A stretch of 64,000 bases of DNA from Bradyrhizobium sp. BR13661 (GCF_029892425.1 NZ_JARXWB010000012.1:175806-239805); one strand, 5' to 3'; numbered from the stretch's first letter, positions 1 to 8,422 are shown. Numbers and translations are program-made. Notes: generated by a model not told the origin, from the letters alone.

Positions 1-1013
1 TTGGTCACGGTGCGGACCGCCGCCGGCAGGCTGATCGACGGCGCATGCTCGGGCAGTTGCAGCGCGCCCATCAGCAGGCTGGATGGGATGTAGTCCGACG
101 ACAGGATATCGAGCAGGCCTTCGCGCGCGAGATCGATCGCGGCGATGTTGCCGGAGTGCGAGCCGCCACGCACGACGTTGGGCGCCCCCATCAGGATGTC
201 GATGCCGGCCTGGTGCAGGCCGCGCGCGGCCTCGATCGTGGTCGGGAATTCCGCCACCGCGACACCGTCACGCACGGCGTCGGCGACGTTCTCCTCGGTG
301 GTGTCGTCATGACTCGCCAGCGGAATTTTGTACTGATGCGCCAGCGCTACGATCTCGCGCATATTGGCCGCGGCATACTTCGTCTGGTAATCGAAGCGCC
401 TCGCGAACAATACGTCGAGCTCGGCATCGGTCATGCCGCCGCCCTTGCCCCGGTAATAGTCGCGCAGCTTGACCTCGTCGCGGAACTGGCGCTGGCCGGG
501 CGTGTGGTCCATCAGCGACATCAGCTTGACGTCGGGCCGATCGATCAGCTCCTTGGCCTCCTCGACCACGCTCGGCATCGGGATCTCGCAGCGAAGATGC
601 AGGAAGTGGTCGGCGCGCAGCAGATTGCCGGCGCGCGCAGTGGTGATCGCCGCTGCGAGCACGCCGGCACGGCCATCGACCTCCTCGGCACCGTCCTCGC
701 GCCACACCCGGAGCGAATCGAACACGGTGGTGATGCCTGAGGTCGCAAGCTGGCCATCATAGGAGATCACCGCGGCGACCGGATTCCAGAACACCTTTGG
801 GCGCGGCACGTAATGCGCTTCGAGATGGTCGGTGTGGAGCTCGATCAGGCCGGGCATGATGAGGTCACCGCCGGCGTCCTCTGCGCCCGCGGGGGCCCTG
901 CCCTCGCCGATCTCGGCAATGCGTCCGTCAGTGAGGGCAAGCCAGCCCTGTTCGATCACCCGGTCAGCCAGCACGATTCTGGCGTTGGCGATGACGGTAT
1001 CCTTCGGCTTCAT
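1..1013 (-). CDS. phnM: PhnM, alpha-D-ribose 1-methylphosphonate 5-triphosphate diphosphatase (3' end outside window)
   Basis: PhnM removes pyrophosphate from the ribose 1-phosphonate 5-triphosphate intermediate of the C-P lyase pathway, giving the 5-phosphate substrate of PhnJ. About 337 codons are visible from the ATG at 1013, and the C-terminal part runs off the window. It is an amidohydrolase-fold protein: the metal-binding start of the barrel reads ELHTDHLEAH, and further on come HDDTTEEN and the PhnM-typical GAPNVVRGGSHSGN. It is the last visible gene of the leftward phnG-M run, starting 12 bp after phnL. A second, divergent PhnM lies at 11084-12277. A phnN kinase would be expected further left but is not in view. 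Confidence 0.93.
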   Translation of the reverse strand, partial: MKPKDTVIANARIVLADRVIEQGWLALTDGRIAEIGEGRAPAGAEDAGGDLIMPGLIELHTDHLEAHYVPRPKVFWNPVAAVISYDGQLATSGITTVFDSLRVWREDGAEEVDGRAGVLAAAITTARAGNLLRADHFLHLRCEIPMPSVVEEAKELIDRPDVKLMSLMDHTPGQRQFRDEVKLRDYYRGKGGGMTDAELDVLFARRFDYQTKYAAANMREIVALAHQYKIPLASHDDTTEENVADAVRDGVAVAEFPTTIEAARGLHQAGIDILMGAPNVVRGGSHSGNIAAIDLAREGLLDILSSDYIPSSLLMGALQLPEHAPSISLPAAVRTVT

Positions 1014-1025
1014 ATTCCCTGTCCT

Positions 1026-1736
1026 TCAGGCCGCGGCGGCAAAGCTGGTGACGTCGACGATGCGGTCGGCAATCAAATGGCGGATTTCGTCGTCATGGAC
1101 AATTGCGACCATGGCGACGCCCTGGCGCTTCTTCTCGGCAACCAGCTCGACCACCACGGCGCGGTTGGCCGCATCGAGCGAGGCAGTCGGCTCGTCGAGC
1201 AGCAGAATCGGCAGATCCGAGATGAAGCCGCGCGCGATGTTGACGCGCTGCTGCTCGCCGCCGGAGAAGGTCGCGGGCGGAAGCTGCCAGAGCCGTTCGG
1301 GGATATTGAGGCGATGCAGGAGCTCGCCGGCACGCGCATGCGCATCAGCGCGCGTCATGCCATTGACGATCAGCGGCTCCGCAACGACGTCGATGGTTGC
1401 AACACGCGGCACGGCGCGAAGGAACTGGCTGACATAGCCGATCGTCGCGCGGCGGACATTGAGGACTTGCCGAGGCTCGGCGGTGGCCAGATCAATCACC
1501 TCGCCGCGATGGCGGATGCCGATGCGGCCGGAATCGCAGCGGTAATTGCCGAAGATCATCTTGAGGATCGACGATTTTCCGGCGCCTGACGGCCCCGAGA
1601 GCACGACGCACTCCCCCGCCTGAACCTGAAAGGTCACGCCGCGCACGACAGGCAATTCGATGCCGCCCTGCAGATGCATGGTAAAGGTCTTGTTGGCGTC
1701 AGCGACTTCGATCATGGCGGACATCGGAGCACTCAT
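1026..1736 (-). CDS. phnL: PhnL, C-P lyase system ABC-type protein
   Basis: PhnL is an ABC-family ATPase that associates with the C-P lyase core complex and is required for phosphonate activation; it is not a transporter subunit. The 236-residue protein has Walker A GPSGAGKS at about 48-55, the signature FSGGEQQR at about 157-164, and Walker B LLLDEP at about 178-183, so the ATPase is intact. It sits between phnK (10 bp upstream) and phnM (12 bp downstream). Met codons at residues 1, 5 and 8 are all possible starts; the longest is given. Confidence 0.94.
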   Translation of the reverse strand: MSAPMSAMIEVADANKTFTMHLQGGIELPVVRGVTFQVQAGECVVLSGPSGAGKSSILKMIFGNYRCDSGRIGIRHRGEVIDLATAEPRQVLNVRRATIGYVSQFLRAVPRVATIDVVAEPLIVNGMTRADAHARAGELLHRLNIPERLWQLPPATFSGGEQQRVNIARGFISDLPILLLDEPTASLDAANRAVVVELVAEKKRQGVAMVAIVHDDEIRHLIADRIVDVTSFAAAA

Positions 1737-1746
1737 GTTGAAAAGC

Positions 1747-2538
1747 TTATGGCGGCAAAATCGAGGAGACGAGGAGCTGGGTATAGGGCTCGCGGGGATC
1801 GTCGAGCACCTGGTCGGTGAGGCCTGTTTCGATGACGCGGCCGCCCTTCATCACCATCACGCGATGCGAGAGAAGGCGCGCGACCGCGAGATCGTGGGTG
1901 ACGATGACGACGGCGAGATGCAGTTCGGCGACGAGATTGCGCAGGAGATCGAGCAGGCGGGCCTGCACGGACACATCAAGCCCGCCCGTCGGCTCGTCCA
2001 TGAACACCAGCCGCGGCTCGGTGACGAGGTTGCGCGCGATCTGGAGGCGCTGGCGCATTCCGCCCGAATAGGTGCGTGGCGCATCGTCGATGCGCGCGAC
2101 GTCGATCTCGACGCGGGTGAGCCAGTCGGATGCGCTCTCGCGAATGCGGCCGTAATGGTTCCAGCCCACCGCCATGAGCCGCTCGCCGACATTGGCGCCG
2201 GCCGAAACCGCCATGCGCAGACCCTGCGCCGGATCCTGATGCACGAAACCCCAATCGGTGCGGAACAGGAGGCGCCGTTCGGCCTCGCCGAGGGCGGCGA
2301 GATCGCGGGTCACGCCGTCGCGCATCCGGTAGGACACCTGCCCGCTGCTGGCGGCGAGCTGGCCCGACAGCAGCTGCAACAGGGTCGATTTGCCCGAACC
2401 GGATTCGCCGACGATCGCCAGCACTTCGCCGGAATAGAGCGCGAACGACACATCCCGGCAGGCGACGATGCGGCCATAGGATTTGCTGAGCGCGTTGGCG
2501 ATCAACAGCGGCCGATCGGTTTCCGGAAGATCAGCCAT
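1747..2538 (-). CDS. phnK: PhnK, C-P lyase system ABC-type protein
   Basis: PhnK is the ABC ATPase that docks on the PhnGHIJ core complex. The 263-residue protein shows Walker A GESGSGKS (44-51), signature YSGGMRQR (about 157-164) and Walker B VFMDEP (about 178-183). The start was placed at 2538, where the ATG overlaps the last bases of phnJ by 8 bp. The frame stays open 21 codons further upstream, but that extension is a Lys/Arg-rich product of the repetitive 3' end of phnJ and has no homology to expect. It resembles oligopeptide-transporter ATPases (DppD type), but its place in the phn operon settles the role. Confidence 0.93.
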   Translation of the reverse strand: MADLPETDRPLLIANALSKSYGRIVACRDVSFALYSGEVLAIVGESGSGKSTLLQLLSGQLAASSGQVSYRMRDGVTRDLAALGEAERRLLFRTDWGFVHQDPAQGLRMAVSAGANVGERLMAVGWNHYGRIRESASDWLTRVEIDVARIDDAPRTYSGGMRQRLQIARNLVTEPRLVFMDEPTGGLDVSVQARLLDLLRNLVAELHLAVVIVTHDLAVARLLSHRVMVMKGGRVIETGLTDQVLDDPREPYTQLLVSSILPP

Positions 2539-3451
2539 TTTCTTTCCCTTGTGCTTCTGCTTGTGCTTCTCCTTGCGCCTTGTCCTTGTAAGGCGCAGCA
2601 CTCAGGGCCCCGTGATGGCCGGCGGCCTGACGCCCCTCGCAGTAGTCGGTGTCGGAGCAGACGAACATGCGGCTGCCCTTGTCGTCGGTGACGATCTCGT
2701 CGAGGTAGGAATTTTCGGCGCCGCACAGCGCGCAGGGCGCGTTGAAACGATACGGCTCGAACGGGTGATCCTCGAAATCGAGCGACACCACCTGGGTATA
2801 GGGCGGAATCGCATAGATGCGCTTCTCCCGGCCGGCGCCGAACAATTGCAGCGCCGGGCAATTGTCCATCTTCGGATTGTCGAATTTCGGCGTCGGCGAC
2901 GGATCCATCACGTAGCGCGCATTCACCTTCACCGGATAGGCGTAGGCGGTGGCGATGTGGCCAAAGCGGGCGATGTCCTCGTATAGCTTCACATGCATCA
3001 GGCCGTATTCGGCGAGCGCATGCATGCGACGCGTCTCGGTCTCGCGCGGCTCGAGGAAGCGCAGCGGCTCCGGGATCGGCACCTGATAGACCAGCACCTG
3101 GTTCGCGTGCAGCGACGTTTCCGGAATGCGGTGGCGGGTCTGGATCACGGTCGCCTCCTCCGTGGACGTCGTGGTCGCGACGCCGGCGGTCTTGGCGAAG
3201 AATTTGCGGATCGAGATCGCGTTGGTGGTGTCGTCGGAGCCCTGGTCGATCACCTTCAGCACGTCATGCGGCCCCAGGATCGCGGCGGTCACCTGGACGC
3301 CGCCGGTGCCCCAGCCATAAGGCATCGGCATTTCGCGGCTGGCGAACGGCACTTGATAACCGGGGATCGCGATCGCCTTCAGGATCGCGCGGCGGATCAT
3401 CCGCTTGGTCTGTTCGTCGAGATAGGCGAAGTTGTAGGCGGGCGCGTTCAT
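2531..3451 (-). CDS. phnJ: PhnJ, C-P lyase catalytic radical SAM subunit
   Basis: PhnJ cleaves the carbon-phosphorus bond of ribose 1-phosphonate 5-phosphate by a radical SAM mechanism. The four conserved cysteines that bind the iron-sulfur cluster and supply the thiyl radical are present at C240, C243, C265 and C271, one position off E. coli numbering. Gly31 in AIPGYQV matches the glycyl-radical Gly32 of the E. coli enzyme. At 306 residues it is about 25 longer than the E. coli protein; the extra C-terminus is a Lys/Gln/Ala/Glu-rich tail coded by short DNA repeats (about 2536-2590). The start overlaps the phnI stop by 4 bp (ATGA). Confidence 0.96.
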   Translation of the reverse strand: MNAPAYNFAYLDEQTKRMIRRAILKAIAIPGYQVPFASREMPMPYGWGTGGVQVTAAILGPHDVLKVIDQGSDDTTNAISIRKFFAKTAGVATTTSTEEATVIQTRHRIPETSLHANQVLVYQVPIPEPLRFLEPRETETRRMHALAEYGLMHVKLYEDIARFGHIATAYAYPVKVNARYVMDPSPTPKFDNPKMDNCPALQLFGAGREKRIYAIPPYTQVVSLDFEDHPFEPYRFNAPCALCGAENSYLDEIVTDDKGSRMFVCSDTDYCEGRQAAGHHGALSAAPYKDKAQGEAQAEAQGKENG

Positions 3452-4563
3452 TCCGCGGCCTCCTTCATGGCATCGGGCGCGTTGGCCTCGGCTGAGGCTT
3501 CGGCAAATTCCTTCCGGAGCTTGCGTAAGAGGCCGAGCTCGGACTGGAAGTCGACGTAATGCGGCAGCTTCAGATGCTCGACGAAGCCGGTCGCCTGGAC
3601 GTTGTCCGAATGCGACAACACGAATTCTTCATCTTGCGCCGGGGCTCCGGCCTCTTCACCGAGCTCGCGGGCACGCAGCGCCCGGTCGACCAGCGCCATC
3701 GACATGGTCTTGCGCTCGCTCTGGCCGAAGGCAAGGCCATAGCCGCGGGTGAAGCACGGCGCTTCCGTCGCCGATCCCTTGAACTGGTTGACCATCTGGC
3801 ACTCCGTCAGCTCGATCGAGCCGAGCGGCACGGCAAAACCAACCTCTTCGGCTGCGAACTCGACCTCGACATCGCCGAAGCGGATCTCGCCAACGAAGGG
3901 ATGATTGCGGCCATAGCCGCGCTGGGTGGAATAGCCCATCGCCAGCAGAAAGCCTTCATCGCCACGCGCGAGATTTTGCAGGCGCAGGTCGCGATCTGCC
4001 GGGAAGTTCAGCGGCTCACGGGTGAGATCGCCGACGCTGGCGCCATCCTCGGCTTGCGGCGAGGTCTCGATCAACCCGTCGCGGCCGAGAATATCGGTCA
4101 CGCGCGGGGTTGCCGCTGATGACGCCTCCGATGTCGCCGGCGCCTCGGGCACAAAGCCTTCGGCCAACGATGGATCGAGCAGGCGATGCGTGTAGTCGAA
4201 GGTCGGCCCGAGGATCTGGCCGCCCGGAATGTCCTTGAAGGTCGCAGACACCCGCCGCCGCACGCGCATCGCACCGGTGTTGACGGGCTCGCTGGCGCCG
4301 AAGCGCGGCAAGGTGGCGCGGAAGGCGCGGACCAGGAAGATCGCCTCGATCAGATCGCCACGCGCCTGCTTGATCGCCAGCGCCGCGAGTTCGCGGTCAT
4401 AGAGCGAGCCTTCGCTCATGACGCGATCGACGGCGAGCCCAAGCTGTTCCGAGATCTGGTCGAGAGAAACTTCCGCAACGCCCTGGTCACCGCGCCGTGC
4501 GTTGGCAAGCAGGCGATGGGCGTTCTCGATGGCGCGTTCGCCGCCCTTGACTGCGACATACAT
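3448..4563 (-). CDS. phnI: PhnI, C-P lyase core complex subunit
   Basis: PhnI is the nucleosidase-like subunit of the C-P lyase core. With PhnG, H and L it exchanges the adenine of ATP for phosphonate, forming ribose 1-phosphonate 5-triphosphate. The 371-residue protein is close to the family length (about 354-370). It opens MYVAVKGGERAIENAHRLLA and carries the conserved block around GYSTQRGYGRNHPFVGEIR. It overlaps phnJ by 4 bp and follows phnH by 3 bp, as expected for subunits assembled together. Confidence 0.95.
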   Translation of the reverse strand: MYVAVKGGERAIENAHRLLANARRGDQGVAEVSLDQISEQLGLAVDRVMSEGSLYDRELAALAIKQARGDLIEAIFLVRAFRATLPRFGASEPVNTGAMRVRRRVSATFKDIPGGQILGPTFDYTHRLLDPSLAEGFVPEAPATSEASSAATPRVTDILGRDGLIETSPQAEDGASVGDLTREPLNFPADRDLRLQNLARGDEGFLLAMGYSTQRGYGRNHPFVGEIRFGDVEVEFAAEEVGFAVPLGSIELTECQMVNQFKGSATEAPCFTRGYGLAFGQSERKTMSMALVDRALRARELGEEAGAPAQDEEFVLSHSDNVQATGFVEHLKLPHYVDFQSELGLLRKLRKEFAEASAEANAPDAMKEAAE

Positions 4564-4566
4564 GCG

Positions 4567-5175
4567 TCAGACTCCCATGCTCGTAACGCGGATCGTGCGC
4601 GGGATCGCGACCACGGCATCATCGGCGACCAGAACCACGTCGATGCCGCGCGGAAACAGCGTCTCGTTGATGCGCAGGAGCTCGAACAGGTCGAAGGGCT
4701 TGAAGGAGGCCTGGAGCGTTGCGACACCGTCGATGCCGGGACCGCGCAGTTCGAAACTGCGACCAAAGTCCAGGCTCTCGACCTGAATGATCACCGTGGT
4801 CGAACGGTCAGGATATTCGTTGGTGCCGAGCGCGAAACGCTGGAGATCAGGCAGCAACACGCCGTCGCTGATCAGCGCGAAGGCCGCAATCGAGGAGTCC
4901 TGGATCACCGGCGCGCCGGTGTGGAACTTGAGCCACTTCAAGACGTCGGTGCTCTCCGACATCCGCGGATCCAGCCAGAGCGGTGTGTCGTGGTCGAACA
5001 GCGTCAGCGCGATCGCGGCCACGCCGCGCATCATCGGTCCGGCCGTTCCCGCCATCGGCACGATGCGCTGGACCGCACCTGGCCGCGCCATCGCGTCCAT
5101 GACCGAGCGAAAGGTCGATTGCGCCGACAACACCTTGTCGACGAACCCCGGCGGCAGTTCCGCAATCGTGGTCAT
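4567..5175 (-). CDS. phnH: PhnH, C-P lyase core complex subunit
   Basis: PhnH is a structural subunit of the PhnGHIJ complex, related to PLP transferase folds but without the cofactor lysine. The start ATG at 5175 gives 202 residues beginning MTTIAELPPGF, 4 bp after the phnG stop. The frame is open 13 codons further upstream, but that would overlap phnG and adds an unlikely Cys/Trp-containing leader. The family block FRSVMDAMARPG is present near residues 23-34. Confidence 0.93.
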   Translation of the reverse strand: MTTIAELPPGFVDKVLSAQSTFRSVMDAMARPGAVQRIVPMAGTAGPMMRGVAAIALTLFDHDTPLWLDPRMSESTDVLKWLKFHTGAPVIQDSSIAAFALISDGVLLPDLQRFALGTNEYPDRSTTVIIQVESLDFGRSFELRGPGIDGVATLQASFKPFDLFELLRINETLFPRGIDVVLVADDAVVAIPRTIRVTSMGV

Positions 5176-5179
5176 GGCC

Positions 5180-5635
5180 TCACCCCTCACCGCGCACCAT
5201 GGTGTAGAAATCAACTTTCGTCGCAGCGGTCTCTTCCGCCGCCTGCTTGCGTCGAATCATAAGCTGCTCGCGCAACGGCGCGATTACGTCGCGCTCGACG
5301 GCGGCACCAAATTCGCGCGACTGCGCCAGTGCGTCGCACAAGGCGATCAGCCGCGCCTTCTGGCCGTCGCGCCCGAGCGTGTAGCCGAAGCCGACCTCGC
5401 CGCTGGCAAGCCGCACCGCCGCACGCGACACGGTGGCTTCACCGAGATTGAACGGTGCGCCGTCGCCGCCGACCCGGCCGCGCAGCATCACCAGACCGTT
5501 CTCCGGTTCGCGCAGATCCTGATGCCCGGGCAAGGGGATCGTGCGGAGGCGGGCGGCGATCTCGCCCGCCTCCGCGTGCGCCAGCACGGCCATTGCGGCC
5601 TGGCGCTGGGCTTGCTGCATATTGTGCTGGGTCAC
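5180..5635 (-). CDS. phnG: PhnG, C-P lyase core complex subunit
   Basis: PhnG is the small subunit of the C-P lyase core complex and the first gene of the leftward phnGHIJKLM operon. The 151-residue product contains the PhnG-typical blocks LRTIPLPGHQDLREPENGLV and GEVGFGYTLGRD. The upstream 117 bp to the divergent phnF hold a perfect palindrome (5661-5688) and a Pho-box-like array (5702-5730), so phosphate control by PhoB and repression by PhnF are both likely. Confidence 0.94.
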   Translation of the reverse strand: MTQHNMQQAQRQAAMAVLAHAEAGEIAARLRTIPLPGHQDLREPENGLVMLRGRVGGDGAPFNLGEATVSRAAVRLASGEVGFGYTLGRDGQKARLIALCDALAQSREFGAAVERDVIAPLREQLMIRRKQAAEETAATKVDFYTMVRGEG

Positions 5636-5660
5636 CGAATCTCTCGACTCTTGCCGAATT

Positions 5661-5688
5661 CAAGTTGTCTATGATAATAGACAACTTG
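5661..5688. promoter_or_regulatory. Perfect 12+12 bp palindrome, probable PhnF operator
   Basis: Arms CAAGTTGTCTAT (5661-5672) and ATAGACAACTTG (5677-5688) are perfect inverted repeats around the spacer GATA. The core TGTCTA/TAGACA fits the GT-N-TA type half-sites bound by HutC-subfamily GntR repressors, the family of the adjacent phnF product. It lies 25 bp upstream of phnG, between the Pho-like boxes and the gene, a position suited to blocking transcription of phnG. Binding by PhnF is inferred from position and family. Confidence 0.75.
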
Positions 5689-5701
5689 ATAAGGAAACGC
5701 C

Positions 5702-5730
5702 ATGACTGTTTCGTGACAAACGTGTGATTT
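5702..5730 (-). promoter_or_regulatory. Pho-box-like array upstream of phnG
   Basis: Read on the plus strand, ATGACTG (5702-5708), GTGACAA (5713-5719) and the weaker GTGATTT (5724-5730) follow each other at exactly 11-bp intervals. On the minus strand this gives TTGTCAC-N4-CAGTCAT, close to the PhoB consensus CTGTCAT-N4-CTGTCAT. It lies about 67-95 bp upstream of phnG, the expected place for activation under phosphate starvation. Confidence 0.6.
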
Positions 5731-5752
5731 TCAGGCTAGGTTCGCCGTCGAC

Positions 5753-6481
5753 ATGAGCATGCAGGACACCGCCTCTTCCGGCGTCGCGCTGTGGCGCCTC
5801 GTTGCCGACGGCATCGAGCGCGGCATCGCCGACGGCCGTTTTGCCGCAGGCGACAAGCTGCCGGGCGAGATGGAGATCGCCGAAACCTATCGCGTCAACA
5901 GGCACACCGTGCGGCGCGCGCTCGCAGCCCTTGCCGAGCGTGGTCTCGTGCGTGCCGAGCGCGGCAGCGGAACCTATGTCGAGGCGCAGAAGCTCGCTTA
6001 TCCCTTGCGCTCGCGCACGCGCTTCTCGGAGATCGTCGGCGCCGAAGGCCGCGAGCCGCACGGCCGGTTGATCGAAGCATCGGAAGATGTCGCGACCCGC
6101 GAGCTCGCGCGGGAATTGGGATTGAAGACCGGCGCGCCGCTGGTCCGGATCGAGGCCATCCGCCTCGCCGATCGCACACCGATCTGCGTCTCCACGACCT
6201 GGCTGTCGGCCGAGCTGTTTCCCGGCGCCGGCACGGTGTTTTCAGCCACGCGCTCGATGACCAAGATGCTCGAACACTACGGTATCAGCGATTATCGCCG
6301 CGGCGCGACGCGCATCACCGCCGGCATCGTCGATGCGACCGATGCCGCACGGCTCGATTTGCCGCTGGGGCGGCCGATTCTGGTGGTCGACGCCACCGAC
6401 CTCGATCTCGAGGGCAAGCCGCTGGTGACGAAACATTCGCGCTTTGCGGCGGAGCGGGTGGAGTTTGTGGTGGAGCCGTAG
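5753..6481 (+). CDS. phnF: PhnF, GntR-family (HutC/UTRA) transcriptional regulator
   Basis: This is the regulator of phosphonate uptake and degradation genes. The 242-residue protein has an N-terminal winged helix (about 10-78: LPGEMEIAETYRVNRHTVRR and the wing LVRAERGSGTYV) and a C-terminal UTRA ligand-binding domain (about 95-240). It is divergent from phnG and shares the 117-bp intergenic region with the palindrome at 5661-5688, so it probably represses the phnG operon and perhaps itself. A second Met two codons in is an equally possible start. Confidence 0.93.
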   Translation: MSMQDTASSGVALWRLVADGIERGIADGRFAAGDKLPGEMEIAETYRVNRHTVRRALAALAERGLVRAERGSGTYVEAQKLAYPLRSRTRFSEIVGAEGREPHGRLIEASEDVATRELARELGLKTGAPLVRIEAIRLADRTPICVSTTWLSAELFPGAGTVFSATRSMTKMLEHYGISDYRRGATRITAGIVDATDAARLDLPLGRPILVVDATDLDLEGKPLVTKHSRFAAERVEFVVEP

Positions 6482-6488
6482 GCTCTTT

Positions 6489-6640
6489 TCCCTCTCCCCT
6501 TGCGGGAGAGGGTGGCTCGGCCGCGGTAGCGGCGAGACGGGTGAGGGGTTCTCTCCGCGAACCCCATTCGATTCGACTTTGCCGAGGCCTGCCCCTCATC
6601 CGGCGCTTCGCGCCACCTTCTCCCGCAGGGGGAGAAGGGA
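6489..6640. repeat. Palindromic intergenic repeat element between phnF and phnE
   Basis: A G/C-rich inverted repeat fills the gap between the converging phnF and phnE genes. The outer left arm (about 6489-6517) includes CCCCTTGCGGGAGAGGGTGG, and the right arm (about 6610-6640) is its imperfect complement including CCACCTTCTCCCGCAGGGGG. Inside, a second pair (CGGGTGAGGGG near 6538, CCCCTCATCCGG near 6592) nests within the first. Elements of this type recur in Bradyrhizobium genomes. As a large hairpin at a convergent junction it could also end transcription from both sides. Confidence 0.75.
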
Positions 6641-6647
6641 AGAAAGA

Positions 6648-7493
6648 TTAAGCCACAGCCCGCTTACCAATGATCGCAAAGCGCAGCTTGCCCGAGATGA
6701 AATCGATCGCGGCAACCGCGACCAGGATCATCAGGATCAGGAACGACACCCTCTGCCATTCCAGCACGCGGATCTGCTCGGCGAGCTGGAGGCCGATGCC
6801 ACCGGCGCCGACGATACCGATGATGGTGGCCGAGCGCGTGTTCGATTCGATGAAATAGAGCACCTGGCCGGCTATGACGGGCAGCACCTGCGGCATCAGG
6901 CCGAAGCGAATCTCGTGCAGCGCGCTGCCGCCTGAGGCGCGAATGCCCTCGACCTGCTTCTGGTCGGCGCCTTCGATCGCCTCCGAGAAGAGCTTTCCGA
7001 AGGCGCCGAAATCCGACACGGCAATCGCGAGCACACCGGCGAACGGACCGAGCCCGACCACGTTGATCCACACCAGCGCCCAGATCAGCGTATCAACGCC
7101 GCGGATCGAATCGAGGAACCGCCGCACCGGGAAGCGGACGATGCCGGGCACGATATTGCGCGCCGCAAACAAGCTGACGGGCAGCGCCAGCAGGGCGGCG
7201 AGCGTGGTGCCGAGCAGCGCGATCGACAGCGTCTCGCCCAGCGCCTTCAGATAGAGCGGCAGCGACGAGCCGGGATCGGGCGGGATCATCATCATGCTGA
7301 TCCAGCCGAGCTGGCTCAGCCCCGCGATGAAACGCGACGGCGAGAAATCGAGATCGACCAGGCCGAACACGAAGATCGCAAGCGCCGCGACGAGCATCGC
7401 CGGCGTCGCCAACTGTGCCGATGCCGGGCGGTTGAAGACATCAGGGTAGCGCGCGCGGAGTTCCGCGGTGTTGACGTCCTGCGGCTTGCTCAA
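6648..7493 (-). CDS. phnE: PhnE, phosphonate ABC transporter permease (second copy)
   Basis: Inner-membrane permease of the phosphonate importer, 281 residues with about six hydrophobic segments. The EAA-type loop that contacts the ATPase is visible as EAIEGADQKQVEGIRASGG, followed by LPQVLPVIAGQVLYFIESN. The start is a TTG at 7493 that overlaps the TGA of the preceding permease gene (TTGA), so its translation is probably coupled. Having two different PhnE proteins is common in rhizobia and suggests a heterodimeric channel. Confidence 0.92.
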   Translation of the reverse strand: MSKPQDVNTAELRARYPDVFNRPASAQLATPAMLVAALAIFVFGLVDLDFSPSRFIAGLSQLGWISMMMIPPDPGSSLPLYLKALGETLSIALLGTTLAALLALPVSLFAARNIVPGIVRFPVRRFLDSIRGVDTLIWALVWINVVGLGPFAGVLAIAVSDFGAFGKLFSEAIEGADQKQVEGIRASGGSALHEIRFGLMPQVLPVIAGQVLYFIESNTRSATIIGIVGAGGIGLQLAEQIRVLEWQRVSFLILMILVAVAAIDFISGKLRFAIIGKRAVA

Positions 7494-8374
7494 TTCCGCG
7501 CCTCCTTGCCGAACAGGCGGCCACGCACCCAGCCGGTCGTGATGTCGATCAGGAAGACCGTGACGATGATGGTGATGAGGATCGCGCTGACGTCGGAGTA
7601 GTAGAACTTGCGGATCGCGACGATGAGCTCCTGCCCGATGCCGCCGGCGCCGACAAAGCCCATCACCGAGGCCTCGCGCACGTTGATCTCGAAGCGCAGC
7701 AGCGCGTAGCTGGCATAGCCCGCCGAGACCTGCGGCAGGATCGCAAAGCGCATGCAGGAGATCCAGCTCGCGCCGGTGGAGCGGATGCCCTCGACCGGCT
7801 TCATGTCGGCGTTCTCGACGATCTCCGAGAACAGCTTGCCGAGCGCGCCGGTGGAGTGGATCGCGATCGCGAGCACGCCCGCCATCGGCCCGAGGCCGAA
7901 GGCGATGACGAAGATCAGCGCGAACACAATGCCGGGCACAGTGCGGGCGAATTCCAGCAGGCGCCGCACCGTGAAGCGCAGCCAGGGTGCGGGTGAGGTA
8001 TTTTCAGCCGCAAAGAAGTTGAGCGCGAAGGCGAGGACGGCGCCGGACAGCGTGCCGACATAGGAGATCAGCAGGGTCTCGCCGAGCAGCTTCAGCCATT
8101 TGTGCAAGCCCCAGAACCATTCGCGGACATCGGTCCAGACCCGCTGGCCGCTGTCGAGCGTGAGGATACGATCGAAATAGCTGATGAAGTTGCCGAAATA
8201 AGTGAAGAAGGTGCGCAGGTTCACTTCGGCACCGATCGAGGCCACGATCAGCGCGGCGACGAACAGGGCGAGTCCCCCCAACACGCGCAGTCGTTTGCGC
8301 GCCACCGCCTTGCGATAAGCGGCGTTCAGGGCGGCGAGCTGCTGCTCGGGAAGGATTGAAACCGCAACCGTCAT
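7490..8374 (-). CDS. phnE: PhnE, phosphonate ABC transporter permease (first copy)
   Basis: Permease subunit of 294 residues. It has an N-terminal hydrophobic helix (about 28-48) after a basic stretch, further membrane helices, and the EAA-type loop FSEIVENADMKPVEGIRSTG. It pairs with the downstream PhnE (4-bp overlap), the ATPase PhnC and the binding protein PhnD. A strong hairpin with a U-tract (8392-8422) lies between phnD and this gene, so the permeases are probably made at lower level than PhnC and PhnD. Confidence 0.93.
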   Translation of the reverse strand: MTVAVSILPEQQLAALNAAYRKAVARKRLRVLGGLALFVAALIVASIGAEVNLRTFFTYFGNFISYFDRILTLDSGQRVWTDVREWFWGLHKWLKLLGETLLISYVGTLSGAVLAFALNFFAAENTSPAPWLRFTVRRLLEFARTVPGIVFALIFVIAFGLGPMAGVLAIAIHSTGALGKLFSEIVENADMKPVEGIRSTGASWISCMRFAILPQVSAGYASYALLRFEINVREASVMGFVGAGGIGQELIVAIRKFYYSDVSAILITIIVTVFLIDITTGWVRGRLFGKEARN

Positions 8375-8391
8375 TGAAATACGGATCCATC

Positions 8392-8422
8392 AAGAAAAGA
8401 GCCGGGTCCATCGACCCGGCTC
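8392..8422 (-). terminator. Intrinsic terminator/attenuator between phnD and phnE
   Basis: On the minus strand a perfect 10-bp stem, GAGCCGGGTC and GACCCGGCTC with a 4-base loop (8399-8422), is followed by TTTTCTT. That is the layout of a rho-independent terminator. It lies within the phnCDEE operon, 23 bp after the phnD stop and 18-25 bp before the phnE start, so partial read-through must feed the permease genes unless they have their own promoter. It could also stabilise the 3' end of a phnC-phnD message. Confidence 0.75.

Noticed and set aside
1660..2691. 343-codon plus-strand frame opposite phnK/phnL
   Set aside because: Antisense shadow; the minus strand has complete ABC ATPase motifs.
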